Below, in pieces: positions 1 through 13,136 of a stretch of 64,000 nucleotides of DNA; position 1 is the stretch's first letter; each line of letters opens with the position of its first letter. The stretch covers positions 7,717,973 to 7,781,972 of the forward strand of contig BSYO01000011.1 in the NCBI GenBank assembly GCA_033239525.1, given 5' to 3'. This stretch comes from Nepenthes gracilis (Eukaryota > Streptophyta > Magnoliopsida > Caryophyllales > Nepenthaceae). The notes beneath the pieces were generated by a model that was not told where the DNA came from, did no database searches, and was given only the letters and a program-made list of their open reading frames with translations. A program made the translations under genes and the position numbers.

Positions 1-1440
1 CAATATCGAATAACATATCAAGGAGCGAGTTTCGTATTTTTTGACATCTTATTTGTAATTATACTGTACATGATCTAAGTTTGGAGAAAAGAAGATTGGA
101 CCTATTTCAACTTAACCTATTGACAAGATCAAGCGGCTCTTTAATTCAGTCAGTAATGCAGATCCAGGGATGCCTTAAGAATTTTTATCCTATTTAGAAC
201 TGAATTTATTTATATTTTTTAAATATGATTTATCTAATGTTTTTATATAAAATACTAAATTGATATGAATTATGTCTTATATACTCAAAAATATCATTGT
301 ATTTATTAATTAATAAACTAAAGTAAAATTTTTATTCAATATTTAGATTTTTTTTTTGGAGAAATGACAATCAGTAGTCGTTTTCTATAACTTATAAATA
401 CATTTTTGTATTATTAATTTAATAGAAAAATAACTCTAACTACATTGTAATATATTGAAAATAATACATCACAATATTTATTTTTAACTTATCAATAACT
501 AAAATATTGATGAAGGCATTAAAAACTGAAATATCAAGTGCCTTATAAGCTTGCCATTAATTTAATAAGAATAAAATTAAATTTGAATTTAACTAATTAC
601 TACAATGAGTTTAGTTTATATAAAATGGACCCCCACTTTTAATTGCTTCCCCCCAAAAAAAAAAAAAGGAACCCCCACTTTTAATAGAATTATAGTTAAT
701 AATTCAACATCAAATAAACCTAATATATCATAAAACACATAGAAAAATATAATTTTATATAATAGATTTTGATTAATAAAGACATTCAACATAAGTTATG
801 AAATATGTATGTTTTTTGCAAGACTTTCAATTATCATAAACTGTATTTTCAATAAATTAAGTCCGGTTAATAATTTTACTATAAATAAATATTTATCTAA
901 TAATTTCTTGATAAATAATTATATTATTTGTTAAATAATTGAAAACATACTAATAACTATTAATAAATAATAATTTGTTAAAATATTCATATTTTAACAA
1001 TAAAAATATTTTATAAAAAATTACAAAAATGGAAAAAAATGAAGATAAAAAACTGAAAAATACTTTGGCATCTAAATAAGATCATATTTTTTAATTTCAA
1101 CTAAATTTAAAAAAAAAAACTTAAATGTACCAAAAATATATATTTTAAAAAAATTTTATTGACTGTAAAATAATTTTTATATAATTTTTTAAATTTCACT
1201 TATATGCTAATATTTTAAAATTTTATAATTGTAAAATAATATTTTAAACAAATAATAGAAATTTTATATAATAAAATAGTTTCTTTTATTGATATTCTTA
1301 AATTTTAGATTATGTTGAATTTAGTTAACCACTATATATATAAATTTTAATCAATATTAAAGATATTAAAATATTTATGTTCAAATAAATAGATTATTTT
1401 TTAAAAAATTAAAAAACGAAAACACAGAAAACTATTTTCC
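1..1440. other. AT-rich intergenic flank, no gene seen
   Basis: The stretch is very AT-rich with many short homopolymer runs and frequent stops in all frames. I see no conserved coding motif, no terminal repeats and no RNA gene. It probably holds the distal upstream region of the ribosomal protein gene that follows. Confidence 0.6.
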
Positions 1441-1459
1441 AAAGTTGTATGGGAGGGGC

Positions 1460-1606
1460 AATAGGGCTGGGTTCCACGCGGGCAGCGGCCCGGTTCATTT
1501 CTAGCCTCGTTAGATCTACTTATATTAACCCCTTTACGAAACCCTAGTTGTCCAGCGTCGATACAGAGAGAACCACAGAGAGAGAGAGAGGGAGCGGCGG
1601 GCGACA
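1460..1606 (+). promoter_or_regulatory. Promoter and 5' leader of the eL27 gene
   Basis: Base composition changes abruptly from AT-rich to GC-rich here. Visible elements are a GGCCC core at 1487-1491, a TATA-like TATATTAA at 1521-1528, a telo-box-like AAACCCTAG at 1539-1547, and a GA-rich leader at 1576-1594 just before the start codon. Telo-boxes and GGCCC/site II motifs are known from plant ribosomal protein promoters, where they link expression to growth; the assignment here is inference from motif and position. The ATG sits in a favourable plant context (ACAATGG). Confidence 0.6.
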
Positions 1607-2014
1607 ATGGTGAAGTTCCTGAAGCCGGGGAAGACAGTTATACTTCTGCAAGGCCGATTCGCCGGCCGAAAGGCCGTCATCGTGCGATCATTCGACGATG
1701 GCGGAAAGGACCGGGCGTACAGCCACTGCTTGGTTGCCGGGATAGCCAAGTACCCGAAGAAGGTCATTCGCAAGGACTCCGCTAAGAAGACCGCGAAGAA
1801 ATCTCGTGTGAAGTGCTTCATCAAGCTGGTGAACTACAATCACATCATGCCCACTCGCTACACACTTGATGTTGATTTGAAGGATGTCGTCACGATCGAT
1901 GCTTTTCAGTCGCACGACAAGAAGGTGACTGCTGCCAAGGAGGTCAAGGCCAGGTTTGAGGAGAGGTTCAAGACGGGCAAAAACAGATGGTTCTTCTCTA
2001 AGCTTAGGTTTTAA
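1607..2014 (+). CDS. RPL27: 60S ribosomal protein eL27 (L27e)
   Basis: This encodes a 135-residue cytosolic large-subunit ribosomal protein. The length is the usual one for plant eL27. The N-terminal MVKFLKPGK opens the KOW-type RNA-binding segment (residues about 5-40, containing [20 protein letters not shown]). It is followed by the hallmark blocks [19 protein letters not shown] (about 63-82) and [13 protein letters not shown], and by the C-terminal [15 protein letters not shown]. The reading frame is intact, intronless and GC-richer than its surroundings. The ATG is fixed by the conserved N-terminus. A few positions differ from usual plant copies (for example AYSHC where many have PYGHC), but no key residue is lost. 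It is probably a functional member of a small gene family. The leader has telo-box and GA-rich elements. Confidence 0.97.
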   Translation: MVKFLKPGKTVILLQGRFAGRKAVIVRSFDDGGKDRAYSHCLVAGIAKYPKKVIRKDSAKKTAKKSRVKCFIKLVNYNHIMPTRYTLDVDLKDVVTIDAFQSHDKKVTAAKEVKARFEERFKTGKNRWFFSKLRF

Positions 2015-5000
2015 AGATCTATTTCTTGGTACTTTTTCCTCTGTTTTACATGACGTTGAAGATGTTTTACGGTAAATGCATGGATCATCGGTGCGTTTTT
2101 TTTTAATTTCGTGAATTCGATGCTGAATTAAATGGTACTGAAGGACGATGCTAGATCTTGTTGTTCTAATATTGAGTTATTGTCTTTGCTTATGTAATAT
2201 TCTAGCTGTTTTATTTTCATTGTTTGTTCTAGTGATTTTGGTGCTCTGTTGTGGTTTTTCTTTTAAAAAGTAATGATTGATTTTTCAATTATGTTTTTTC
2301 TTTTTAACTTCTATTTTTTTTCTCAAGGACCTTTTTTTGGGTGGTTTTGGTGTGTTTTTTGTTTTTAATATATTTATCTTTTATATTCACAACACCGAAG
2401 TGCTTATTTTTGTTGGTGGATCAACTGGTTATTAGGGATTTATTGAATTTGATTGAATCGACAACGAGTCCTCCATTAAAGCTCTTGTCATAGCTGGTGT
2501 TATTATGGGCAAAGATGGGATTATGACCATGGATCTAGGTGAGAGTGATGAATGATTTTGGTTGGCTTTATAAAATAAAACCAATACTATCGTAGTCTAT
2601 TTGCTTACTGGTTTATTTGAGTTGGTATGGTAGTAAATGGTTGTGTGTACAAATTGTGCTTGATAAAAGGAAACCTTAATCGAATAAAATTCATAGAAGA
2701 TAATGAAGTGTGAAGTAAATGAATGATGAGAACCTTGATGCTTTAATTACCTGAAGACATAGTACAATGCTGTATGCATAGATGAAGGCTTGCTGATTAA
2801 GGCAAGATGTTTAGATGCATTGGAATTCTAGAAAGGAAAAAGGGATTTCTAACCTAATTGACTTTTGTTTATGTGAATGACCTTTTAGAATCTTTAGCAT
2901 TTGGAATGGAGAGGGTTATGAAAGAAGAAGCAATATTGTTTGGGAAGTATTAGAATCGGAAATAATTTCATTAGCTGATGTGCCATGGATGTCAGTGCGA
3001 TAAATTGTTAAGATTGGTTGCAGGATGAGGTTAGTAGGAATTTAAAGTGGAGTGAAACTAAAGTTTTGGTCTATTCCGTGAAGTCTTGGAATAATGAATA
3101 ATGCTTTGGTAGCTCAAAACAACTTGAAGGTGTCAAGCCAGCTTTGCTTGATGACCATCATAAAAAGAAATCTATGCTGGGCAGTTAAGATAGTATTGAA
3201 GACATTTGCAACGAAGTCATGCATAGAATGAAGATGGGTACTTTTAAAATGCGTATCCAACTGCTATGCGATTGTTTTATTATCTTTAAAATTTGAAGGA
3301 AACTATTGTATATCCACTATCGGTGTGGCTATGCTTTATGGGTTAGAATGTTGTGTTTATAAGAAACAACATGAGCAAAGGTAAGTCTGGTAGAAATATG
3401 TATAGAATAGTCCTGTGTCTTTTTTTTGGTGAGTTGTGCTGGAACTAAAGAGATGCCATAAGAAATGAAGATGATTGGATAGAAGTTTAAAATCGATCGA
3501 ACATCTTAAACCTAGACAAATGGTGCATTGGTAAGAAAAATGATCTAGGTGAAGCTGCATGCAGAAGGGAGAGGTAGGTTAGAAAAATTTGAGGCGAGGT
3601 AGTAAAAGAATGATTGAAATTGCTTTTAGTTTACAAATAATGTTGCCTTAAGCTCAGTCACGTGGATATAGAGGATTTGGGTAACCTATCCTTTTGTGGT
3701 GGTATAAGGAAATTTTTGTCTGTATGCTGCATGCTTTAGTGAAAAGAGAGAGGTAAGTTCCTAAAGCTCAAAGCAGCTACATGCGGTTTAGAATTCAATA
3801 TGGTAAAATTGATTCTTATTTCCCTGAGCAAGGTATTAGGAGTCTTGGGGGAAGTCTTCTCTCAGCATAAAAGTTGAAGGGAACTCTATTCTAATAAATT
3901 CTCTTTCTGTGTTGATGATCTCGTGTCCACTAGCAACCATCAAACTTAAATAGTAATAGCCATGCAAACTTTAAAATTGCAAGTCTCTGAGAATTCATAG
4001 AAAAGAGCACTTTGTTGTCAGTGTAAAAGATTAGTCTAATATGAGTGTGTGGCCTAAAATGAGGTTGTGTTTTCTTGTAAGCCTAGAAAATAAATGCGAA
4101 AAATTTAAGAGATCTTGAGGAAAAATAAGAGGTAATAATTTGTTCATTCTTTTGGTAATTTTAGGAGAGTTGACTGGGGAATTGAAAACTTTAAAAGGTA
4201 CTGATTTTTGGAAGCTGTGGTAGTGTCAGTTTATATTATGAAGATTTCTTATGGTATGGTTTTTATGTGAGCATGATAGCTGTTACAGTAGATGTACTTC
4301 TGGGACTCGTATGGTAATGATCCACACCTAAAAGTTTCTCAGTTGAAATCCCATTACTATCGCCCCATTGTACTCCAACAAAGATTGCCTTGTACTCTCC
4401 AACAATGAACTATCAAGTTCGACTTTCTACTTTGTATTCAATGAAAATGAACACGATTGTATTATCACGTTTATGATGGCTGTCCAATATTTTTCAAAGC
4501 CTCGTGGTCAGATGTGACGTTGAATGTGACCCAGAGGAGGGTGACCGACCGTTTCACATTTTATTTGGCAACACACGGCAAGATTCATCAAGAAGTTGCT
4601 GAAGTGGAAGAGGGTGCCTTGTCTATGTTTTGTTTTCTTCAAGATTGTGTTTTCTTGACACAGTTTTGATGTCATTTGTGATAGCTGCTGCATCCAAAAC
4701 ATAATAAATAGATGGATGGAGGTTTGTGTCATTCAAGAACGTCTCTAAAATATTTATTTTTTCAATTACAGTAAGACCGTTAGTCAAACTTACTATCTGA
4801 CTTATCCATTTCGATTCGCACGGATTTATGAGGAATCAAATTGGCTCTCTTTCCATACTCGGCAACGAGAGTATGTGTTTTTACATCCATCGTGAGAAGA
4901 GCAACGCCGGCGGGGCAAGAGGATGGTGGATGACCGTGTCCTGTTACTGCTACGCCCATATATCTCTGCCGTTGTGCTGGATGCCGTGATTCTGTTGAGG

Positions 5001-5200
5001 GACGCCAGTGTCCGCGTTTATTCGTCCTGAGTAATTACAGGCCATTCATATCTTTTTTTTTTATGAATATGCTAAATGTTTTTTTTTAATTATAAATTTT
5101 AACAGATTTTAAAAATTGAAGAAATAATAAGTATCGTTAAATTTGTTATTGGTTAAAGTTCTTATAATGGCAATGATTTCATGCTGATAATTTATAATTT
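2015..5200. other. 3' flank of eL27, then unrecognised intergenic sequence
   Basis: The first few hundred bases are T-rich and probably hold the 3' UTR, although I see no single clear AATAAA signal. The rest has moderate GC and only short open frames without recognisable motifs. I found no retrotransposon domains and no long repeat. A decayed element that I cannot name is possible. Confidence 0.4.
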
Positions 5201-8200
5201 TTTTAGCAATAAGATAGTACGAAAAATGATTAAAAAAATACGACAATCCTACTGAGCATTCCCATGTGGTTGTGCCGGGGAGCTTGGGGTGAGTCGAGCG
5301 GCAAGAGAGGTGTTATTGGTGAAGTTGGGAGAATTTTATTAATGTCGCCCTCCCAGTATCGATCCACGTTACCATGTTGTCCTATTTTCTTCTACTTCCG
5401 TTAATACGAGTGGGTTACTATAGTTGCTAAATAATGTCGGTGTCTTTATGATCATGCGTTTGATTTTCATTACTGTGTATTTTATTTGTTGGCGTTCGGT
5501 ATTTGCGGTGAGATTTTGCGTTCGAAATTTAACCCTAAATTTTATTTGTTTGCACAAAAGAGCAATGATGTTTCATTTACCCCCAAAAAAAAAAGTAATG
5601 ATATTTTTTTGATGTTAAAATACTAATAATATTGCTATCTATTCAATAGTTACTTTGCATATTTTTAGGAAATACTATGATCAAATTTATTAGTAAAGAG
5701 TTAAGATCACATGAAAAAGGGGGCTCTTTTATGATTCTTACATTGTATATCTAAAGTGAGAACATTACCGGTAATATCCGTGTCATTTCACTGTACTTAC
5801 CATTAACTAGCCACATACTCCGCATGGTCCATGTTGGTGTCAGCTGCTTCGTTGGCATTGACCATCTTTGTTGTTCATTGATGCTATTGATTAATATATG
5901 TGATGTATACTTTAAATTTAAATTTCAATTCGAGATTTTGAAATAGATTTTAGGATGTTTTTATTCGGATTTTGGACATCACAAGTATAAATAAGAATTC
6001 AGATGTTTGACTTCCCATTTTACCATCCATGCTTAGAATAGTCTGAAGATAGACATTAGAAAGTTTCATGTTGAAGGACAGGAGAAAAAAAGTCCTTGAT
6101 GGCAATTAAGGCTTTTAAGGGGAAGAGAGTTTGGAGGACATACTCCTAACTTCTTTGAGTTCAAATTTTAGTATGGGAGATGCATGTGATGCTCTTTGAG
6201 ATGTAAAACTCAAGATTTGCCCTTTTTGTGTGGAGGAACTTTATTTTATAAGAGTGTTAAGCCCATTTTAGGATGGCTGAGTAACCTTTGAGATGGTCAT
6301 TATCTATTTTTAGATCAGTTGAATAACTTTTAAATAAAGTATTACCTTTTTTTTATTAAAATGTTTTTTTTAGACAGCTGTGCGAAATATTTTATGATTA
6401 CAATATATAATATGATCACAGGTTTGAATAATCACTAGTGAGATTGTGACTGGCGTATCTTCTATTAAGTTAGAATTATGTAATCCATAGGAAAATTAAG
6501 AGAATGGGCGGATTTTATGTTTGATAATCAATCTTTCTCTAATTCCCTTTTATTGGTTAATTTTATCAAATCTACTCTTGTTATAACTATTCTCTAGGAT
6601 GGTTATCCGATAATCTAATCTTGAACAAGTTACCTCTTTGATGTGGTGCACAAATATGATTTCATGACCGCATCCTGGGCTTGGGTTTCTCTTTAACTCA
6701 ATTTTTATATTAGATGTATTACCATCTCCCAACCTCAAAATTTGAATTCGAATGTTGAGGGTGTAAACAAGGTCAACAAGACTAATCTTTCTGCATTATC
6801 TTCACTTGTTTCTTCGCAATGAGGAGTCTTGTTGCCCGCGTCGTCAAGTTGTTTCAAAATCTCACATATTCATTGCACTTTGACAAATATTTTCTATCGG
6901 GATTCCCTACATTTAATTGGATGCATCAGTTATGCCTTTCTATATGTAATAGTGAGCATTGGCTAATCTAAATGCTTCATTTTGACAAGTCATTTTATGC
7001 CTACGAAAGGTGTCCTTGGATGCCAGCTTTTATCACACTAAATTTCTTAATTTCTAGCAATCATGAACTTTTCTTAGATTTGTTTAGCCAAGACTTTACT
7101 CCTGCTTCTTTTGTGCCCATCAAAGGAAGAATGGAAGTCCTTGTGAGAAGACATATTTCTTGGAAGTATTTGTGTTAAAGAGCATCATGGTTTCCTTTTT
7201 TTTAGGCTCAAAGCCATTTTGATTTTCTTCTTTTAGGTTGCAACCCCGACTGCATCACTGTTCACTTCCCCGGTTGGTGGGTGCTTGATGGAGGCCTTGC
7301 TTGATGGCCCCCTCAATGATTCTGCCTCTATTATAGCTATTGTGATGATTTAAGTTCGAGTTACTAAATCTAACTCATACTGTTCATATAGAAATCTCAA
7401 ACCATAGAAATTATGAAATATAAATTATAAATTTAAACATTAATATAAATTTTCTTCTCATTGAAGTATTGTGAAGATGATCAATTTAAAAACTATTAAT
7501 ATTAAGGGACACAATCTAAAAGAGAATAATCACCATATCTCTATAATAATATATCATATCCATCACTTAAGAGATAATTACTACTAATCTCCAAAATCTT
7601 CACTACTTAACAGTCTTGTAGCAAATGAAATATCTCATTCTAATACTATATATTCAAATCAAATATAGAGCCAATCAAATCAAATATATAGCCAATAAAA
7701 TATATGGTAAACCAAATATTCAATAAGTAATAATAATTAATAGTACATAATAGTCAATAAATATATCGAACAAGCAATATAAAAAATATAAAGCAACAAC
7801 ATTAATATTAAAGTTTGACAATAAACTCTATCCGAAAATTTTACAACTCGTCATAACTACATTTCAAAAACAACACAAGAATAGATCTCATCATATCTGT
7901 ATATTATAAAGATAAAAGGATTTTATAGAATTCGGATCTTATTAATACCAAACGGGATCCCCTGAAATTTAACATCAGAATTTTTGGGTCTAAATATTAG
8001 TATATAATCTGACTACTCCAAACCAAATAACAATAAAGTATTATGAATTTTATATAATTTGAATATAAATGAATTTAATCTATAGATTTTACTGAATGTA
8101 ACTTATGGATTCTAGTAAATCTCAAACTCAAAAAATATAAAAATAATGAGATATTATTAAAATCTCCTTGATCTTATTTGCCATTGTGAATCCAATGCCA

Positions 8201-10032
8201 CATATATCTACCACCCTTATTAGTTGAATATATCCCATAAGATAATTAATATTTATAAATATGATATATAACTAAATCCATAATTTACCGATACTCTACC
8301 AAATTAAATACAAACATTTCACTAATGCGTATTCCCTCCACGCACAATGAGTATAGAAATAACCACGTTCAACTCTTCTCTGCTCATAAAGTGTAGGAAT
8401 CACATCAACATGTCAAACCTGGTATTTCTCATTGTGATATCATTCGATACCTTACCATACAATGGTTATATGATTATAAGTATTTTTTAATATTTAATAA
8501 TATACCTTATTACTACTATGATACAAAAATCAGTATCGGATGATTATTGACCATATTAAGGGTCTGTATATTTTTAATTCTTTTAGACTTTAATGTTTTC
8601 CTATAATCTCTTTTACATTGACTATAAAAGGATAGAAGATGATATTTGGAGTAAATTTAAGAAAAATTTTTGTAAATCTGAAAACATGACAAGTACATCC
8701 CAAGCCTCCTTCTTTTATTGTTGATTTTTCTCTACTTTATTAAGTATTTATTATTTTAAGCACTCATGTATGTCATATTTTTATAGCTAAACTGTTTATA
8801 CTTCACATGTATGAATTCTTATTCCTATTTTTTTTTATGATTTTTATGGAGTTCATGTCCTCAATTTATATTTATATTGTTACTGATTGTTTTTCTACTC
8901 TATTAAATATTTATTATTTTAAATACTTATATATATTATATTTTTATAGCTAAACTGTTTATACTATATATACGTGAATACTTATTCCTATTCTTTACAA
9001 TTTTCATGGAGTTCATGTCCTCAAATTATATATATAGTGTTGTTAAGTTAATTTCTACACTTAGTATTCATACATATGCTGAAATTTTAATTTAACACTT
9101 TTATATGTTTTGATTTTTATATATAATGTCTAGTATTTCAAAATTCTCAAATATATGCCTTATATGTTATGAAATTGCTATAATTTGCTCATGCATGCTT
9201 ATCAATTGAAATAAAATGTTAGAATTAGAAAATTTGACAAGTTTTTTTTTTTATAATTGCTTGTTATAAATAGTTTACATATTTAAAAATTTTATAATGT
9301 AACTTTTGTATGTTTTAAAAATATGCATATTCAAATTTCTATAGAAATTTAAGGTATTATATGACAAGTATTTAAAAAAATTATGAAAAAAATTTTATAA
9401 TTTGTAATAAAAACTAAGAATATTTTCTATAGTATGAGATATTATAAAAAATTACTTGTACGTGTATATCATTCGTTTCTGTATAGACTTTTGTAGAAGA
9501 CTTATAATGATATATTATGATATATCTTAGTATATTATAATGACAATTGATGTTCAAATCTATTATTTGCAAGTTAAAAGCGGCATTCAGCCCTATCTAT
9601 AAGATAACAGTTAAAAGCCTTTAATTATGTGAAAACATGTATAATTTGAGTTTTGATTATTTACTCTTTTGTCTATGAAGCCTTACTAATAATTGATTCA
9701 TAAGAATTAGTATGATTTGAACATATATTTTATAGTGCTTTACAAATTAAGAACTGAAAAAAAAAGAATTTGAAAACTGTGCATGAATGTTATAGAAATT
9801 CATGGCCCTATATCTGAACTTCGATTCTTAATTTCTTCAAACATGTTTAAATGTGAATTATACATTTGATTATGTAAAATTTGTATACATTGAATAGCAA
9901 TTGGCTTACACTCATTTTTATTTTTCTTACTAACCCCATTAGATTAATGGTTTAGATTACTTGTAGATGTTTGAATAGGGAGTGTCGCTGACAAAGAGTT
10001 AGATTAGGATTTTTGTTTCATTTATGTATTAT
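5201..10032. other. AT-rich intergenic sequence, little recognised
   Basis: No recognisable gene is seen. A small GC-richer patch at about 7235-7330, preceded by a TTTTAG acceptor-like sequence, could be a stray exon fragment, but I recognise no protein. The stretch 7340-8560 has the look of a decayed LTR, without ends I can define. The AT-rich part from 8560 contains the tandem duplication listed separately. Confidence 0.35.
8723..9045. repeat. Two-copy tandem duplication, unit about 162 bp
   Basis: The stretch from 8723 to about 8884 is repeated, with point differences, from about 8885 to 9045. Shared landmarks at the same spacing are a run reading TATTTATTATTTTAA, then TTTTTATAGCTAAACTGTTT, then GGAGTTCATGTCCTCAA. 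Divergence is perhaps 10-15 percent, so the duplication is not recent. Confidence 0.8.
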
Positions 10033-10035
10033 TAT
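10033..10035. repeat. Left TAT target-site duplication of the CACTA element
   Basis: TAT directly precedes the left terminal inverted repeat and matches TAT at 15977-15979. A 3-bp duplication is the signature of CACTA (En/Spm, CMC) transposons. Confidence 0.65.
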
Positions 10036-10059
10036 CTTTACAACAATTTTAATTTTTAG

Positions 10060-10330
10060 TGAGAAAATATTATATCACTAATAGTTATAAATTTATCGCT
10101 AAAAATTTTATTGACAAAATATAAATTCATCGTTAGACCGTCACTAAAAGTTGGTCACTAAACCTTTAGTAATGACTTTTTATTTTGTCACTAAAAAATT
10201 TATTTAGTAGCAAAAAAATAATTGCACTAAATAATATTATTTAGTAATAAAACACTTTTGTCACTAAAATATATATTTAGTTTGTCACTAAATAACATAT
10301 TTAATGATACATAATTATGTCATAAAAAGT
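10060..10330. repeat. Left subterminal repeats of the CACTA element
   Basis: The motif GTCACTAAA or close variants occurs repeatedly (near 10141, 10157, 10188, 10261 and 10286), with interspersed reversed copies. In En/Spm-type elements such arrays bind the transposase subunit. That function is inferred from family knowledge. Confidence 0.7.
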
Positions 10331-11079
10331 ATATAATTTTATTACTAAATCATATGCTTTAATGTATAAAATTTTAACATAAATATTAAATTTATATTGA
10401 TAAAAATATACAAATGATGTTTATATAATAGAATAAAATCATCTTATAACAATCCAAAAAAAATATCTGATATATTTTAACAAATGTATAAACAAATTTA
10501 TATAATATTATTCCCTTAGCCTTCGAAGTACACCGAGCTTCATTCATTTGTAGTATTTTATTTATTTGAGTAACCTAAACTTTTTTTTTAAAAATAATAT
10601 TAGCATAAATATTTTTTATATTTTAATAAAATATATTTGAATTTAAAATTCACAACTTGAATTTAAATTTGCATACATGCCTCCTTTGAATGTTAAGATC
10701 ATCTGATTTGGCCTTTTATTTTCCTGACTGTTCGATTGCTATAGGCAAATGGAAAACAATATCCTCAAAGGTTTAGTTAGGGACTAAAATTGAGTTAACA
10801 TATAATACTATTAGATTTTTGCTAGTAGATTGCTTAAAATAAAAAACTAAATTCGATCAGGTAGCTTGCATACAATAATGTTGGCTACTTTATCTTGACA
10901 ACAACTACCATTAATGATCAGACACTCACTTGTCTAAATATTTGCAATAAAATGAAAAGATCATCATTTAAAAATATCTATATTGATAATTATATATTAA
11001 TTTGGATAAAATCTTAATTCTTTTAAAGATTTCATGAAGATTTTTCCATTTTTATAAATGATAGCCATGAATCATATAC

Positions 11080-11822
11080 CTAAACAGCAATAGCAGCAGC
11101 TTCCTTCAGCTCCAGATTGATGCCATTCTCGGATGCTATTTCCTTCAACCCCTTCATTTTGCTTTCCAAGCTTGGTTGCCTGGCAGACAGCTTTAGTATC
11201 ATCTGCAAAAAGTGAATTCCTTAATTTTCATGTTGATGAAAAAAATAGCAGCTGATGAAATGAAGAACGATAAGCGGAGTTTGGGACATCAGAGCACGAG
11301 AATTGGGATTTACACCACAATTGCTCCGCAATTTAACAGCACGAGTGATGAATTCTCTGCCAAAATGAGACATGAGAACAGCACGTAGCTCTTGAAGCTC
11401 TGGAAATTCACTGCACCTTCATGCAATAAAAATCAAACTCGATGCAGCTTCCTCCAATTCATCTGGACATTCTCTGCATAAAAGAAAGCAAAAGGCATAC
11501 CAAATATGAGAAATGCCTCAAAACTCCATTCAACCACACAACTTGATTCAATGCTTGCCGAGGCATACAAGTACATAACAATCACAGAAAAGAAGTCGGT
11601 AAGATTCAAAACTATCAAACTAGGTAACAAAATTTAAAAAATAGGAAACTAATTTAAGGTTTTTTCTAAGTAACATAAATCAAGAGGTGAGCGAAGAGAA
11701 ATTTGAATGGAGACTAACTTCTCTTGCCGAATTAGATTGACCCTTTCGCTCAAGAGATTGTAATAGCCTTCTATCATAACAAAAATGTCCAGCATATTTT
11801 GCTCATTGATAACAAGCTCTAC
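11080..11822 (-). pseudogene. IST1-like gene fragment (ESCRT-III regulator), captured and disabled
   Basis: Three minus-strand exons encode the middle of the IST1 domain. Exon 11822-11719 carries INEQNMLDIFVMIEGY and ERVNLI. Exon 11473 to about 11270 carries ECPDELEEAASSLIF, SEFPELQELRAV and RSNCGVNPN. Exon 11202-11080 carries KLSARQPSLESKMKGLKEIA, then a stop. The first intron is GT-AG and splices in phase, completing a lysine codon. IST1 family proteins bind ESCRT-III and the VPS4 machinery in multivesicular body sorting. The exons for the N-terminal helix region are missing. An in-frame TGA lies in the middle exon, where relatives have a serine or threonine before RCGEFPE, and the donor after VNPN is not recognisable. 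I read it as a non-functional fragment copied with its introns into the CACTA element. Confidence 0.85.
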
Positions 11823-12922
11823 CTGTGAAGAATCATCAAAGAGGAACAACATCGATTATAGAAACTGCAAAATTCTAAAAGAGGTTTATAGGGTAAGATT
11901 TATCATTCTATACTCATAGTACAGAATATATCCAAAATCATCAATGTTGCATAAGATATGTGATATTGTTATTATTATAACAATAAAAATCTTATGGTTA
12001 TATATAACAATAAAAATCAGTTCTTATATTATAATAAATAAACTTACAAGTATACCATGTGTAGTTTATCCTTATGTAAGACAAGGTTTAGGATGTTCAT
12101 TCTTATTAGGTCAAATCTGCAAGACACCCACCATTACTCCATATAAGTATGCACGTATATTTTCTGGCTTGCTACAAAGAAAGTAAAAGTGTTTTGGCCT
12201 CAACAGCAGGATTGAGCAGCAAGCTGATGTCAATGATGTGTTATCAAGGTAGATTGATAATCTGAAACTTATGATCAGGGCCTCTTGCTTGAGTGAATTA
12301 GGCTATTAATTTGCCATTCTATTAATTGAAGGAATTCAATAGATTCTAATTTCCTTGCCATAACTAGCCCCCTATATAATGATGATCCCCAAAAGATATT
12401 GTTATATTAATGTGATAATAGAAAAATAACTTTCACCAAATAAAACAAGCACCACTAGACCATGTAATTATGAGCACAATGGATGACCAATTTCCATTAT
12501 TCCAAATATTGTAGATCATAATACAAAACATCACAATCTTCATATACCTCTTTCGGAAAATAATATATATTTATAAGAGATCTTAGGATTATCTGATGGG
12601 CCATTTATATAGTTATTAGTTGAACAATCTATGCATTGACCATGGGGCTTGCCATTAGCATAACTAGGCCTACCCCCATATCACGTTCATATCCACCTGC
12701 ATAATTATATCCAAAGTTGTGGACCACGGAAATTATACTACGCTAAATATTTGCACTATTGGATTGCACTAAAGTAAATATAACAAATACTCCTCCAAAA
12801 ATAAGTTAAATAATCATTTTATGAATAATTTATTTTACAATCGTAAGGTTATTTTTTCAAATATTAAATTACTACTTTGTACTATCCACATAAATGCATA
12901 GATGAACATTGCAAAGCTTATA

Positions 12923-13091
12923 TGTAGAGTCCCACATCGGATGGGGAGGTGAACGGCGGACGCCCCGATAAAGGGTGTGGATACTCTTCCATTGGCGCAC
13001 GTTTTGGGGCCTCGTACAAACAAAACCGTGAGGCGCCCGTGACGGCCTAGGCGGCGAAAGCGGACAATATCATATGCTCCGGGACGTTGCA
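12923..13091 (+). repeat. Left LTR of the TRIM
   Basis: Starts TGTAGAGTCCCACATCGG and ends GACGTTGCA. The GTCCCACATCGG opening recurs in several plant TRIM and LTR families. Confidence 0.85.
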
Positions 13092-13136
13092 GATGGTACA
13101 GAGCCGGGATCCGGTTGCATCCCCGTGGGGTGGGAC
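13092..13136 (+). other. 45-bp interior of the TRIM (primer-binding site and polypurine tract)
   Basis: TGGTACAGAGCC at 13094-13105 resembles the initiator tRNA-Met binding site TGGTATCAGAGCC minus one T. GTGGGGTGGGAC at 13125-13136 sits at the polypurine-tract position directly before the second LTR. There is room for no gene. Confidence 0.75.

Noticed and set aside
1401..1915. Minus-strand open frames under the eL27 gene
   Set aside because: They are antisense shadows of a clearly conserved ribosomal protein gene.
2400..4740. Possible second gene downstream of eL27
   Set aside because: Open frames are short, with no conserved motif and no consistent splice signals.
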